A stretch of DNA of 44,769 nucleotides. Source: Candidatus Merdiplasma excrementigallinarum (GTDB taxonomy: Bacteria; Bacillota; Clostridia; Lachnospirales; Lachnospiraceae). The stretch spans positions 1-44,769 of the forward strand of contig DVOS01000073.1 of assembly GCA_018713435.1 (NCBI GenBank), read 5' to 3'. Below the pieces are notes generated by a model. It did no database searches. It had not been told where the DNA came from and worked only from the letters and a program-made list of their open reading frames with translations. Shown piece after piece: positions 7,899 to 17,277 of this stretch. The position numbers and the translations under genes are program-made. How positions within the stretch are numbered: position 1 is the stretch's first letter; each line of letters starts with the position of its first letter.

Positions 7899-9269
7899 AT
7901 GGAAGGACATAAGACAATTCAGTTTTTTCATACAGACGCCGATAAGATCCTGGAGATGAACCAGATGTCGGCGGACGATTTTGCCTCTGCCACCCCGGAT
8001 GAAAAAGAATCCATGGTGCAGATGCACAAGAGCGTTTCCTACTGGAGGGACGCCTGGAGAAGATTCAGGAGAAACCATGTATCCATGGGCGCCCTGGGCG
8101 TGTTCATCCTGATCCTGATTTTCTCTTTCATCGGTCCCTACTTTATTCCCTACAGCTATGAGGACCAGTACCGCAGCGCCCAGAAGCTGGGACCCATGCA
8201 GTACTCGGAGACAGAGCAGCTGGTGCAGAACCTGATGAAAGAAGGAGCGGACGGCTTTTACGCCACTTCCCTGAAGTCCGGTTCCCTTACCGCTATTAAA
8301 AAGGGTGACTGGTACTTTACGGCAGGGGGGGAGACTTACGCTTTCTCCTTGGATAAGGGCATTGAGCGGGCCACCCTGGTGTTTGACGCGGATGCCGAGA
8401 CCCCGGTGTATGTGGGGTATGACCGGGATTACGATGAAGAGACCGGCACCTTCGCGGAGGTGACGCCCATTGAGACCACGAATACGCCGGCGGAGGGAGC
8501 CCAGGAGCTGAAGCTGGATAAGAGCGTGTTCCCCCACGTATTCGGAACGGATTCCCAGGGCCGGGACCTGATGGCCCGGTGTATGTACGGCGCCCGGGTA
8601 TCCATTATTATCGGCGTGGTGGCGGCCCTGATCGTGCTGGTGATCGGGTCTCTCTACGGTTCCATCGCCGGTTTTGCCGGCGGCAAGGTGGATTTCATCA
8701 TGATGCGTATCGTGGATGTGATCTACTCCGTGCCGGACGTGCTGATCGTGCTGCTGCTGCAGGTGGTGCTCAAAGACCCCCTGCAGGCCTGGTTCGACGG
8801 CTCCAGCAACCCCGTTGTGGAAGCCATGTCCTCTCTGGGCGTGGGTATTGTGAGTATCTTCATCACATTCGCCCTGCTGTACTGGGTGGGCATGTCCCGT
8901 ATTATCAGAGGACAGGTGCTGTCCCTGAAGCAGCAGGAGTATGTGACGGCGGCCACTGTGCTGGGCGCTTCCCCGGCCAGGATTATCCGCAGACACCTGC
9001 TCCCCAACTGTGTGGGCCAGCTGATTATTTCCACCTGTCTGCAGATACCGTCGGCCATCTTCCTGGAGTCCTTCCTCTCCTACCTGGGACTGGGTGTGTC
9101 GGCTCCCATGGCTTCTCTGGGCTCTCTGTGCTCAGATGCCAAGGAAACCTTCCTGCTGTTTCCCTACCGGCTGTTGTTCCCCGCCATTCTGCTCAGCCTG
9201 ATCGTGCTGACTCTGAACCTGGTGGGCGATGGCCTGCGGGATGCGCTGGATCCCCGTCTGAAGAATTAA
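7899..9269 (+). CDS. oppC: Oligopeptide ABC transporter permease OppC with enlarged external domain
   Basis: Second permease subunit, 456 residues, against about 300-350 for typical OppC. Residues 1-60 are a cytoplasmic N-terminus and residues 62-80 are the first helix. The conserved FGTDSQGRDLMARCMYGAR is delayed until about residue 215. The extra ~110 residues between them (about 95-208) are hydrophilic, predicted extracytoplasmic, and rich in aromatic and acidic residues, and could contact OppA or peptide. The EAA loop (QEYVTAATVLGASPARIIRRH) and the C-terminal VGDGLRDALDPRLK are canonical. It is cotranscribed with oppB and oppD. Confidence 0.92.
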   Translation: MEGHKTIQFFHTDADKILEMNQMSADDFASATPDEKESMVQMHKSVSYWRDAWRRFRRNHVSMGALGVFILILIFSFIGPYFIPYSYEDQYRSAQKLGPMQYSETEQLVQNLMKEGADGFYATSLKSGSLTAIKKGDWYFTAGGETYAFSLDKGIERATLVFDADAETPVYVGYDRDYDEETGTFAEVTPIETTNTPAEGAQELKLDKSVFPHVFGTDSQGRDLMARCMYGARVSIIIGVVAALIVLVIGSLYGSIAGFAGGKVDFIMMRIVDVIYSVPDVLIVLLLQVVLKDPLQAWFDGSSNPVVEAMSSLGVGIVSIFITFALLYWVGMSRIIRGQVLSLKQQEYVTAATVLGASPARIIRRHLLPNCVGQLIISTCLQIPSAIFLESFLSYLGLGVSAPMASLGSLCSDAKETFLLFPYRLLFPAILLSLIVLTLNLVGDGLRDALDPRLKN

Positions 9270-9279
9270 GGAGGAAGCC

Positions 9280-10296
9280 ATGAGTGAAAATCTGTTAGAA
9301 GTAAAAGATCTGAAAGTCTCCTTCTTCACCCCTGCGGGAGAAGTGAAGGCGGTAGACGGAATCAGTTATTCCATAAAGGAAAATGAGGTGATGGGCATTG
9401 TGGGCGAGTCCGGTTCCGGTAAGTCTGTGGAAGCCTACTCCATCATGGGCCTGCTGCAGCAGCCCGGAAAAGTGGTGGGAGGCAGCATTACCTTTGACGG
9501 AGAGGACGTTCTCTCCTACAACAAAGAGCAGTACAGAGAATTCCGGGGCCAGAAGGCGGGCATGATTTTCCAGAACCCCATGACCTGCCTGAATCCGGTG
9601 TACACCATCGGCGATCAGCTGATGGAAGCCTTGCGCTGCCATGACAAGTCCATCTCCAAGCAGGAGGCCAAGAAAAGAGCCATCGAGATGCTGGAGCTGG
9701 TGGGCATCAACAACGCGGACAAGCGGGTGGATCAGTATCCCCATGAGTTTTCCGGCGGTATGCGCCAGCGCGCCATGATCGCCATGGCCATGATCTGTCA
9801 TCCCAGGCTCCTCATTGCCGACGAGCCGACTACGGCCCTGGATGTGACCATTCAGGCCCAGATCCTGGAACTGATGAAGGACCTGCAGAAAAAGACCGGC
9901 ATGGCCATCATTTTCATCACCCACAACCTGGGCGTGGTGGCTGAGATCTGCGACCGGGTCAGCGTGATGTATGCGGGCCATATCATGGAGCAGGGAAATG
10001 TAAACGATATTTTCTACTCCCCGGCCCATCCCTACACGAAGGGACTGCTTCGCTCCATGCCCAACCTGGGTGATGAAGAACGGACCAGACTGATCCCCAT
10101 CGAGGGAACGCCTGTGGACCTGCTGGATCCCCCCAAGGGCTGCAGCTTCGGTCCCAGATGCGAGCACTGCATGAAGGTATGTCTCACCAAAAAACCGCCT
10201 CTCATGGAGGTGGGTGAGGGCCACATCTCCGCATGCTGGCTCCATGTAAAAGAGATGCAGGAACAGCAGAAAGCGGCAAAGGAGGAGAAAGCATGA
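9280..10296 (+). CDS. oppD: Oligopeptide ABC transporter ATPase OppD
   Basis: Cytoplasmic ATPase of 338 residues. Walker A is GESGSGKSV, the signature is FSGGMRQRAMIA, Walker B is LLIADEPTTALDVT and the switch His is in FITHNLGVV. The C-terminal oligopeptide-transporter extension carries a Cys cluster (GCSFGPRCEHCMKVC) that in relatives binds an iron-sulfur cluster. An AAGGAGG site precedes the ATG. Its stop overlaps the oppF start as ATGA at 10293-10296, implying coupled translation. Confidence 0.94.
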   Translation: MSENLLEVKDLKVSFFTPAGEVKAVDGISYSIKENEVMGIVGESGSGKSVEAYSIMGLLQQPGKVVGGSITFDGEDVLSYNKEQYREFRGQKAGMIFQNPMTCLNPVYTIGDQLMEALRCHDKSISKQEAKKRAIEMLELVGINNADKRVDQYPHEFSGGMRQRAMIAMAMICHPRLLIADEPTTALDVTIQAQILELMKDLQKKTGMAIIFITHNLGVVAEICDRVSVMYAGHIMEQGNVNDIFYSPAHPYTKGLLRSMPNLGDEERTRLIPIEGTPVDLLDPPKGCSFGPRCEHCMKVCLTKKPPLMEVGEGHISACWLHVKEMQEQQKAAKEEKA

Positions 10297-11288
10297 GCGA
10301 AGAACGGAAGAAATTAGTGGAAGTAGAAAAGCTTCGCAAATACTTCCCCGTAAAGGCCGGCTTTTTAAAGACCAACTATGTGCAGGCGGTACAGGACGTA
10401 TCCCTTCATATTTACAAGGGCGAGACCCTGGGCCTGGTGGGCGAGTCCGGCTGCGGCAAGACCACCTTCGGCCGGACCCTGCTGCAGTTGTATACCCCCA
10501 CATCGGGAAAAATTGTGTATGACGGCAAGACCATCTTTGACGGCGAGAAGGGAATTCATGAGAACATGCACCCCTATCGCCGGAAGATGCAGCTGATCTT
10601 CCAGGATCCTTCCGCCTCCCTGGACCCCAGGATGACGGTGGGAGAGATCATCGGCGAAGCCCTGGATATTCACAAGCTGTATCAGGGAAAGAAAGAGAGG
10701 CAGGACCGGATCAACGAGCTGCTGACCCAGGTGGGGTTAAACTCGGAGCATTCCAACCGGTTCCCCCACGAGTTTTCCGGCGGACAGCAGCAGAGAGTGG
10801 GAATCGCCAGAGCCCTGGCGGTGGAGCCGGAGTTTATCGTCTGCGATGAGCCTATCTCCGCCCTGGATGTGTCCATCCAGTCCCAGGTGGTGAATATGCT
10901 GGAGGATCTGCAGGAGCAGATCGGCCTTACCTACCTGTTTATTGCCCACGACCTGTCCGTGGTGCGCCATATTTCCAACCGGATCGGCGTGATGTACCTG
11001 GGCTGCCTGGTGGAGCTGGCGGAGAGCTATGAGCTGTGTGCCCATCCCATCCACCCCTATGCCCAGACCCTGCTTTCCGCGGTGCCCATGGCGGACCCGG
11101 TAAAGACCAGAAGCCGTCACAGGATCCTGCTGGAGGGCGATATCCCCAGCCCCTTAAATCCGCCCAGCGGATGCCGGTTCCATACCCGGTGCCCCTACGC
11201 CACGGAGAAATGCTCCCAGCAGATGCCGGAGCTGAAGGAATACTCTCCGGGCCACTACGCAGCCTGCCACATGCTGGATAAGCAGTGA
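10293..11288 (+). CDS. oppF: Oligopeptide ABC transporter ATPase OppF
   Basis: Second ATPase, 331 residues, pairing with OppD as a heterodimer. Walker A is GESGCGKTT, the signature is [15 protein letters not shown], Walker B is [14 protein letters not shown], and the C-terminal Cys motif is [15 protein letters not shown]. The start at 10293 overlaps the oppD stop and follows AAAGGAGGAGAAAGC. A longer in-frame version starting inside oppD is not needed. Confidence 0.94.
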   Translation: MSEERKKLVEVEKLRKYFPVKAGFLKTNYVQAVQDVSLHIYKGETLGLVGESGCGKTTFGRTLLQLYTPTSGKIVYDGKTIFDGEKGIHENMHPYRRKMQLIFQDPSASLDPRMTVGEIIGEALDIHKLYQGKKERQDRINELLTQVGLNSEHSNRFPHEFSGGQQQRVGIARALAVEPEFIVCDEPISALDVSIQSQVVNMLEDLQEQIGLTYLFIAHDLSVVRHISNRIGVMYLGCLVELAESYELCAHPIHPYAQTLLSAVPMADPVKTRSRHRILLEGDIPSPLNPPSGCRFHTRCPYATEKCSQQMPELKEYSPGHYAACHMLDKQ

Positions 11289-11294
11289 AATAGG

Positions 11295-11323
11295 TGGACA
11301 GGAGATAGAAAAAAGGGTATAAT
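11295..11323 (+). promoter_or_regulatory. Promoter of oppA
   Basis: TGGACA (11295-11300), a 17-bp spacer and a perfect TATAAT (11318-11323) lie between oppF and oppA. This gives the binding protein its own transcript, starting about 65 bp before its ATG, in addition to any read-through from oppBCDF. Confidence 0.75.
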
Positions 11324-11396
11324 AACGATATGCGTGTACAGCACTGCGCTTTGCAGTTTTGTATAAAAAACTTTAATGAAAAGGGAGGATATTTTC

Positions 11397-13079
11397 ATGA
11401 AAAAAGCATTATCCTTAGTGCTTGCTCTTGGTATGGCAGTATCTACCATGAGCGCACCCGCTCTTGCTGAGGAAGGCGGCGAGTTCAATATCAGAGCCTG
11501 CATCGCTTCCGAGCCGGAGACCATCGACCCTAACCTGGAGAATACGGTGGATGCCGCTGTGTACTCCATGCACCTGTTTGAGGGACTGATGAAGTACACC
11601 AACAACGGTGAGCCCGCTGCAGAGGGAGACGATCGGGTACAGCTGATGGACTATGACTACGGTGTGGCCGAGTCCTACGATGTATCCGACGACGATCTGG
11701 TTTACACCTTCCATCTGCGCGATGAAGCAGTATGGAGCGACGGCGAGCCGGTAACCGCTCAAGATTTCGTATATTCCTGGCAGAGAATCGTAAACCCGGA
11801 GACCGCGGCTACCTACGGCTACATCCTGAACGGTGTGGTTAAGAACGCTTCCGCTATTCAGGCAGGCGAGATGGAGCCCTCCGAGCTGGGTGTAGTAGCA
11901 ATCGACGACAAGACTCTGGAGGTTACTCTGGAGACCGAGTGCCCCTACTTCATCGGCCTTTGCGCTTTCGCCGCTCTGATGCCTCTGCGTCAGGACGTGA
12001 TCGAGGAGTACGGCACCGAGTGGACCACTCCCGGAAACATGGTTTCCAACGGCGCTTTCGTGCTGACCGACTGGCAGCATGACAACTATATCGAGATGAG
12101 CCGCAACGATCAGTACTATGATCCCGCCGGCCCCGACAAGATCACCTGGTACTTAAGCGACAGCCAGTCCGCGATGCTGGCCGCTTATGAGGCAGGAGAG
12201 TACGACTTCTTCTATGACGTACCCACCGACCAGATCTCTACCATGAAGGACGCAGGACAGCTGTTCACCGCGGACCAGATCTGCACCTACTATCTGCATC
12301 TGCACTGCGACAACATTCCTGACTGGAGAGTACGTGCCGCCATCGCTCTGTCCATCGACAGAGAGAACATCGTGGAGAACGTAACCCAGGCCGGCCAGAC
12401 TCCGGCTACCGGCGTTGTGGCTGCCGGCATCACCGACAGCGAGGGAACCAACTGGGTTGACCGCGTAGGCGACATCATGTGGCAGCCCCTGGCTGAGATG
12501 TATCCGGACGCAGACCTGACCACCTACAGCGGACGCTGCGACCTGGCAGTGCAGCTGCTGGACGAGGCTGTGGCTGAGGGCTATGATACCTCCACCACCA
12601 TGACCTATGAGTACAACACCTCCGAGGCGCACAAGGCAATCGCTGAGGCCGTTCAGGCTGACGTGGCCAACGTGCTGGGCCTGGAGATCACACTGCACAA
12701 CTCCGAGTGGCAGACCTATCAGGACAACCTGAATGAAGGTGAGTTCGGCCTTGGCCGTATGGCATGGTCCGCTGACTACAACGATGCCATCACCTACATC
12801 GAGATGTTCACAAACGGAAACAGCTACAACTACTCCAACTGGGTAAGCGATGAGTACACCGCTCTGGTTGAGGAGATCAAGTCCCTGCCCGGCGGCGAGG
12901 AGAGAGACGCCAAGATGCAGGAAGCAGAGGCTCTGCTGTTCTCTGAGGGCGGTTTCAGCATCACTCCGCTGTACTTCTACGTGCAGCCCTACTGCCTGCA
13001 GGGTGAGATCAGCAACGTAGGCTGGACTCCGCTTGGATACTTCAGCTTCATCCACGCAACCCAGGGTGCTGCGGAATAA
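11397..13079 (+). CDS. oppA: Oligopeptide-binding protein OppA
   Basis: Extracellular peptide receptor of 560 residues, SBP_bac_5 family. The ATG at 11397 follows GGGAGG at the right distance; an upstream in-frame ATG at 11376 lacks a site. Residues 1-25 are a signal peptide ending in ALAEEGGEF. No lipobox Cys is seen, so attachment to the cell is not explained by the sequence, as for the sugar-binding protein at 2798. Family landmarks are IDPNLENTVDAAVYSMHLFEGLMKY, VYTFHLRDEAVWSDGEPVTAQDFVYSWQRI (split here by position) and AIALSIDRENIV. The last gene of the opp set, it has its own promoter and terminator. Confidence 0.92.
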   Translation: MKKALSLVLALGMAVSTMSAPALAEEGGEFNIRACIASEPETIDPNLENTVDAAVYSMHLFEGLMKYTNNGEPAAEGDDRVQLMDYDYGVAESYDVSDDDLVYTFHLRDEAVWSDGEPVTAQDFVYSWQRIVNPETAATYGYILNGVVKNASAIQAGEMEPSELGVVAIDDKTLEVTLETECPYFIGLCAFAALMPLRQDVIEEYGTEWTTPGNMVSNGAFVLTDWQHDNYIEMSRNDQYYDPAGPDKITWYLSDSQSAMLAAYEAGEYDFFYDVPTDQISTMKDAGQLFTADQICTYYLHLHCDNIPDWRVRAAIALSIDRENIVENVTQAGQTPATGVVAAGITDSEGTNWVDRVGDIMWQPLAEMYPDADLTTYSGRCDLAVQLLDEAVAEGYDTSTTMTYEYNTSEAHKAIAEAVQADVANVLGLEITLHNSEWQTYQDNLNEGEFGLGRMAWSADYNDAITYIEMFTNGNSYNYSNWVSDEYTALVEEIKSLPGGEERDAKMQEAEALLFSEGGFSITPLYFYVQPYCLQGEISNVGWTPLGYFSFIHATQGAAE

Positions 13080-13111
13080 GCTGTACAACTCCATAAATCT
13101 TATGGTATGAT

Positions 13112-13143
13112 AAGAGTGTCGGATTTATCCGGCACTCTTTTTT
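13112..13143 (+). terminator. Intrinsic terminator after oppA
   Basis: AAGAGTGTCGG (13112-13122) pairs with CCGGCACTCTT (13129-13139) with one G-T pair, followed by a run of T to 13143. Confidence 0.88.
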
Positions 13144-13172
13144 AAGCAGGAAGACAGTACGATAGGAGAAGT

Positions 13173-14186
13173 ATGAGAAAAGCAATGGTTCCGCTGGCGG
13201 TGATTCTGTCCGTGATGACGATTTTGCTGGCGGCGGTATGGATGCGGTATGCCCGGGACATAAGGGAGCTGGAGACCCGGGTGGATTCTTCAGTGGTATA
13301 TGACCGGCATTATATTATGATCGCCCAGGACAACTCCCGCATGTGGCAGACGATCTATGAGAGCGCCCGGGATACGGCGGCAGGAGAGAGCGTTTACCTG
13401 GAGTGGGCCGGATGGGGCGGGGCGGACGAGTATACGGCCGCGGACTGTATGCAGATTGCCATAGCCTCCCGGGTGGACGGGATCATTCTGTATACGGACG
13501 GGGACAGCCGGATTTCCGGCCTGATCGACGAAGCCATGGAACAGGGGATCCCGGTGGTGACGGTGATGAACGACGATACGGAAAGCCGGCGGGTCAGCTA
13601 TGTGGGGGTGAACCACTATCAGCTGGGGAATATATGCGGCGAGCAGGTGCTGGAGCTTCTTGAGGAGGGGGAGAACCGGATCATGATGATTTCCGGCTCC
13701 GCCGCCGGGGATGTGGGCACCAACCTGATGTACTCCCAGATGAATCAGGTGATCGCCCGGGGGAAAAAGGCGGATCAGACGGTGAAGATTTCCACCTACA
13801 CCATAGAGGGAAACACCAACTTTGACGCGGAGGAGGCCATCCGGGATATTTTTGTGAACTCCCAGACGGTACCGGACATTTTAATCTGCATGGACACCAT
13901 CTCCGCGGAGTGCGCCTGCCAGGCTGTGGTGGACTACAACCAGGTGGGAAAAGTGGATGTGATCGGCTACTACGCCTCAGAGACCATTGCGGACGGCGTG
14001 GAGAGAGGACTTCTGTCCATGACGGTGGCTCTGGACATGGAGGAGATGGGAGATTTTTGCGTGGGAGCCCTGAACGAGTATCTGGATCTGGGGTATGTGA
14101 GCAATTATTTCAACGTGGGACTGGATGTGCTGACCCGGGACAATGTGAACCGATACCTGGCGGCGCAGGCGGATGAGGAAGCATGA
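13173..14186 (+). CDS. Membrane-anchored sugar-binding-like sensor protein
   Basis: A 337-residue protein with one N-terminal membrane segment (residues 5-24) and no cleavage or lipobox motif, then a periplasmic binding protein type 1 domain (SRVDGIILYTDGD, GIPVVTVMNDDT, VSYVGVNHYQLGN, IMMISGSAAGD, DILICMDTISAE). It lies first in a four-gene operon and overlaps the kinase gene by ATGA (14183-14186). Anchored binding proteins in this position, as in the clostridial XylFII-LytS xylose system, hold the ligand and switch the partner kinase. The inferred role is therefore ligand sensing, not transport. The ligand is unknown, and the sequence is far from the transporter-type binding protein at 2798. 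Confidence 0.8.
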   Translation: MRKAMVPLAVILSVMTILLAAVWMRYARDIRELETRVDSSVVYDRHYIMIAQDNSRMWQTIYESARDTAAGESVYLEWAGWGGADEYTAADCMQIAIASRVDGIILYTDGDSRISGLIDEAMEQGIPVVTVMNDDTESRRVSYVGVNHYQLGNICGEQVLELLEEGENRIMMISGSAAGDVGTNLMYSQMNQVIARGKKADQTVKISTYTIEGNTNFDAEEAIRDIFVNSQTVPDILICMDTISAECACQAVVDYNQVGKVDVIGYYASETIADGVERGLLSMTVALDMEEMGDFCVGALNEYLDLGYVSNYFNVGLDVLTRDNVNRYLAAQADEEA

Positions 14187-15697
14187 AGAAAAAGAAGCGG
14201 GTTCTGATCAGAGAAAATTCCATACAGACAAAACTGGCGGTTACCATGGGAATGCTGCTGCTGGTAGCCCTGTGCGTCAACCTGTTTGTGTTCGCCCAGA
14301 TCAATTCCATGGTAAGACGGATTGATTCCGTATTCTCCTCCAATGTGACCATCGGAGAACTGTCCGACACTCTGGATCTGGTGGAGGACCGGGTGTACGA
14401 ATACCTGAGCACCAAGAGCAGCGCGGCCCTGGAGGATTACTACCGGTACGAGCAGGACTACCGGGAGCTGCTTCAGGAGCTGAACAACGAAAATGTGGAC
14501 AGCGAGATCAAGATGCTGGAGAAAAATATCCGGAATATGTCGGAGACCTATCTGGAGAAAACGGGACAGACGGTGCAGGCCAAGCGGGGCAGAAACGTGG
14601 AGCGGTACAAAAGCTACTTTGAGGAGGAGACCCAGCTGTACGCCTATATCAATTCCTATATCTACGACCTGAACAATCTGCAGTTCCGGCAGAACTCCGC
14701 CAGCTATCAGACGCTGCTGGCTTCCATGGGAATGCTGGAGACCTTCAGCGTGCTGGTGATCGTGGCGGTGTTTGCCTTGAGCCTGTTTCTGGCCATGATG
14801 ACCACCCGGACCATGATCCGTCCCCTGCGGCTGCTGTCCGGCGCGGCCCGCCGGGTGGCGGAGGGAGATTTTGATGTGGAGATGCCGGAGCGGACTACCC
14901 GGGATGAGATCGGGATCGTGACGGAAACCTTCGGCCAGATGCTGGGCAGCATCCGGGCGTATATTCAGCAGGTAAGGGAGAGCATGGAAAAGGAAGCCCA
15001 GATGAAGGAGCGGGAGCTCTCCATGGAGGCTCACCTGAAGGAAGCCCAGCTAAAATACCTGCAGGCCCAGATCAATCCTCATTTTCTGTTCAACTCCCTG
15101 AACGCGGGAGCCCAGCTGGCCATGATGGAGGACGCGGAGCAGACCGGGATTTTCATGGAGCGGATGGCGGATTTCTTCCGCTACAATGTTAAAAAAATGG
15201 ACGGGGACGCCACTCTGCAGGAGGAGATCCAGGCGGTGGACAACTACATCTATATCCTGAATGTGCGCTACGCCGGAGATATCACCTACGAGAAAAAGAT
15301 CGAGGCGGATATTGAAAACGTGCGGGTGCCCAGCATGGTGCTGCAGCCGATTGTGGAGAATGCGGTCCAGCACGGGATTCACGATATGATGGAGTCCGGG
15401 AAAATCTGCCTGACGGTGGTCCGGGAGGAGGACCATCTGCGCATATCGGTGGAGGACAACGGAGCCGGCATGACAAAGCAGGAGATTGCCCGGGTGATGC
15501 GGGGAGAAGCGGGCCAGGGAGCGGAGGACGGAAATTCCACCGGCATCGCCATGGACAATGTGATGAGCCGGCTGCGGCTTTACTATAACCGGGAGAACCT
15601 CCTGGTGATTCGAAGCGAAGGGAAAGGGATGGGTACGGAAGTCACCATCCTGCTGCCCCTGGAGGAAGGAGAGGAAGGGACATGTACAGAATACTGA
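14183..15697 (+). CDS. YesM/LytS-type sensor histidine kinase
   Basis: Membrane sensor kinase of 504 residues. TM1 lies near residues 16-37, then an extracytoplasmic region of ~150 residues that is largely helical, TM2 near 186-207, then a HAMP domain (IRPLRLLSGAARRVAEGDFDVEMPE region). The His_kinase domain carries the H-box AQINPHFLFNSLN, with phospho-acceptor His near residue 300. The ATP-binding part has N-box LQPIVENAVQHG, G1 DNGAGM and G2 STGIAMDNVMSRL. Its overlaps with both neighbours (4 and 16 bp) show it is coexpressed with the sensor protein and the response regulator. Confidence 0.93.
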   Translation: MKKKKRVLIRENSIQTKLAVTMGMLLLVALCVNLFVFAQINSMVRRIDSVFSSNVTIGELSDTLDLVEDRVYEYLSTKSSAALEDYYRYEQDYRELLQELNNENVDSEIKMLEKNIRNMSETYLEKTGQTVQAKRGRNVERYKSYFEEETQLYAYINSYIYDLNNLQFRQNSASYQTLLASMGMLETFSVLVIVAVFALSLFLAMMTTRTMIRPLRLLSGAARRVAEGDFDVEMPERTTRDEIGIVTETFGQMLGSIRAYIQQVRESMEKEAQMKERELSMEAHLKEAQLKYLQAQINPHFLFNSLNAGAQLAMMEDAEQTGIFMERMADFFRYNVKKMDGDATLQEEIQAVDNYIYILNVRYAGDITYEKKIEADIENVRVPSMVLQPIVENAVQHGIHDMMESGKICLTVVREEDHLRISVEDNGAGMTKQEIARVMRGEAGQGAEDGNSTGIAMDNVMSRLRLYYNRENLLVIRSEGKGMGTEVTILLPLEEGEEGTCTEY

Positions 15698-17277
15698 TCG
15701 CGGATGACGAGGGAATTATGCTGGAAGCGATTCGGAGCATCATCCACCGCAGCTTCGGGGACGGGTATGAGGTGGCCACCGCCAAGTCCGGAAGAGCGGC
15801 CATCGAGCAGGCGGAGACCTTCCATCCGGACATTGTGTTCATGGATATCCAGATGCCGGGAATTAACGGGATCCAGGCCATCCGGGAGATCCGCAAGTTT
15901 AATTCCGCCGCCCTCTTCTATGTGATTTCCGCCTACGATAAGTTTGATTACGCCAAGGAGGCCATCGCCCTGGGGGTGGAGCGGTACCTGATGAAGCCCA
16001 TCAATAAGAATACCATCATTTCCGTGGTGGAGGAGGCGGCCGCCAAGGTGGATGAAAAACGGCGGGAGAGAAGCGACCAGCTGAAAATCCAGGAAAAACT
16101 GGAGACCGTTATCCCGGTGGTGGAGAACAGCTTTGTCACCAACCTGCTGCTGCAGAACGACTGGCAGGATGAGGCCTATTACAAGCAGCTGCTGGATGTG
16201 ACGGAAGAGTACGGCTATGTGATGGTGATTCAGTTTGGCACAGAGTATAAAAACGGAAAGCTGGTAAGCCCGGTGGGGATGAACGTCCGGGCCCAGAATT
16301 TTTACCCGGAGTTCCGGGCGGTGGTAAAGTCCTATCTGCGCTGCATCATCGGCCCGGTTATGTCCAACCGGGTGGCGGTGGTGGTGCCCAACGAGAAGCC
16401 GGCCATAGACTATGAGGAGAGGATCCGGGTGATCGAGGATACCAGGCAGCTTCTCACCAGGCTGGAGAACCGGCTGGAAGCCAAATTCCGGGCGGGCATC
16501 GGCCGGACGAAAGGGATAGCGGATCTGGGCGATTCCTATCAGGAGGCCTACCAGGCTCTCCAGGAGGGCAGCAGCCGGGTGATCCATGTGGACGATATCA
16601 GCCGGAACGGAGTTTATGAGGGAGAGTTTCCCGCGGAGACGGAAGCGGAAATGTACCGGATGGTGCAGGAGGGAGACCTGGAGGGAATGCGCCGGGAGGC
16701 CAACGGGTTTTTTGACTGGATGATCCAGAAATACCCGAAGGAAACAGACAATATCCGGCTGAAGGTGCTGGAGTTTGTCATCGGCGCGGAGAGGATTGCC
16801 TTCCAGGCAGGGGCCGTGAATTACGGCTTTGCTTACCGGAAGGATTACCTGTCCGCGGTAATGGGAACGGAGGACTTTGAGGAGCTGCGCCTCTGGTTTC
16901 TGGAGAGGATGACGGCGGTGTGCACCAGTATCCGCAACCGGAAGGAAGAGCAGTCGGAGAGCGCGGTGACCCGGGCCCAGAATTATATCCAGGAAAATTT
17001 CGGAAAGGATATTTCCCTGGACGATGTGTCCAAGGAGGTAAATATCAGCCCCTACTATTTCAGCAAGCTCTTCAAGGAGGAATCAGGGGAGAACTTTATT
17101 GAATATCTGACCCGGATCCGGATGGAGAGGGCAAAGGAGATGCTGAAAAATCCGGAGCTGAGCATCAAGGAAGTGGGGATGCGAAGCGGCTATGGGGACC
17201 CCAACTATTTCAGCCGGATTTTTAAAAAGCAGACAGATATGACGCCCCGGGAATACAGAGAGAGGTATGGAATATGA
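15682..17277 (+). CDS. YesN-type response regulator with AraC DNA-binding domain
   Basis: Cytoplasmic transcription regulator of 531 residues. The receiver domain occupies residues 1-120 with acidic pair D8-D9, phospho-acceptor D55 (VFMDIQMPG) and conserved K105 (YLMKPI). A linker of ~300 residues follows. The C-terminal ~100 residues hold two AraC-type helix-turn-helices (DISLDDVSKEVNISPYYFSK and IKEVGMRSGYGDPNYFSRIF). It is the partner of the kinase encoded just upstream. Likely targets are sugar-uptake genes such as the transporter at 2.8-6.7 kb, but no binding site could be proved. It overlaps the next gene by ATGA at 17274-17277. Confidence 0.93.
   Translation: MYRILIADDEGIMLEAIRSIIHRSFGDGYEVATAKSGRAAIEQAETFHPDIVFMDIQMPGINGIQAIREIRKFNSAALFYVISAYDKFDYAKEAIALGVERYLMKPINKNTIISVVEEAAAKVDEKRRERSDQLKIQEKLETVIPVVENSFVTNLLLQNDWQDEAYYKQLLDVTEEYGYVMVIQFGTEYKNGKLVSPVGMNVRAQNFYPEFRAVVKSYLRCIIGPVMSNRVAVVVPNEKPAIDYEERIRVIEDTRQLLTRLENRLEAKFRAGIGRTKGIADLGDSYQEAYQALQEGSSRVIHVDDISRNGVYEGEFPAETEAEMYRMVQEGDLEGMRREANGFFDWMIQKYPKETDNIRLKVLEFVIGAERIAFQAGAVNYGFAYRKDYLSAVMGTEDFEELRLWFLERMTAVCTSIRNRKEEQSESAVTRAQNYIQENFGKDISLDDVSKEVNISPYYFSKLFKEESGENFIEYLTRIRMERAKEMLKNPELSIKEVGMRSGYGDPNYFSRIFKKQTDMTPREYRERYGI

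Noticed and set aside
7761-8996. A 411-codon minus-strand frame opposite oppB/oppC, rich in His and Gln
   Set aside because: His/Gln-rich composition is the usual result of reading GC-rich genes in the opposite strand; no domain seen.
8579-9283. A 234-codon plus-strand frame inside oppC
   Set aside because: It is a frame-shifted reading of a firm permease gene with no domain and no ribosome site.
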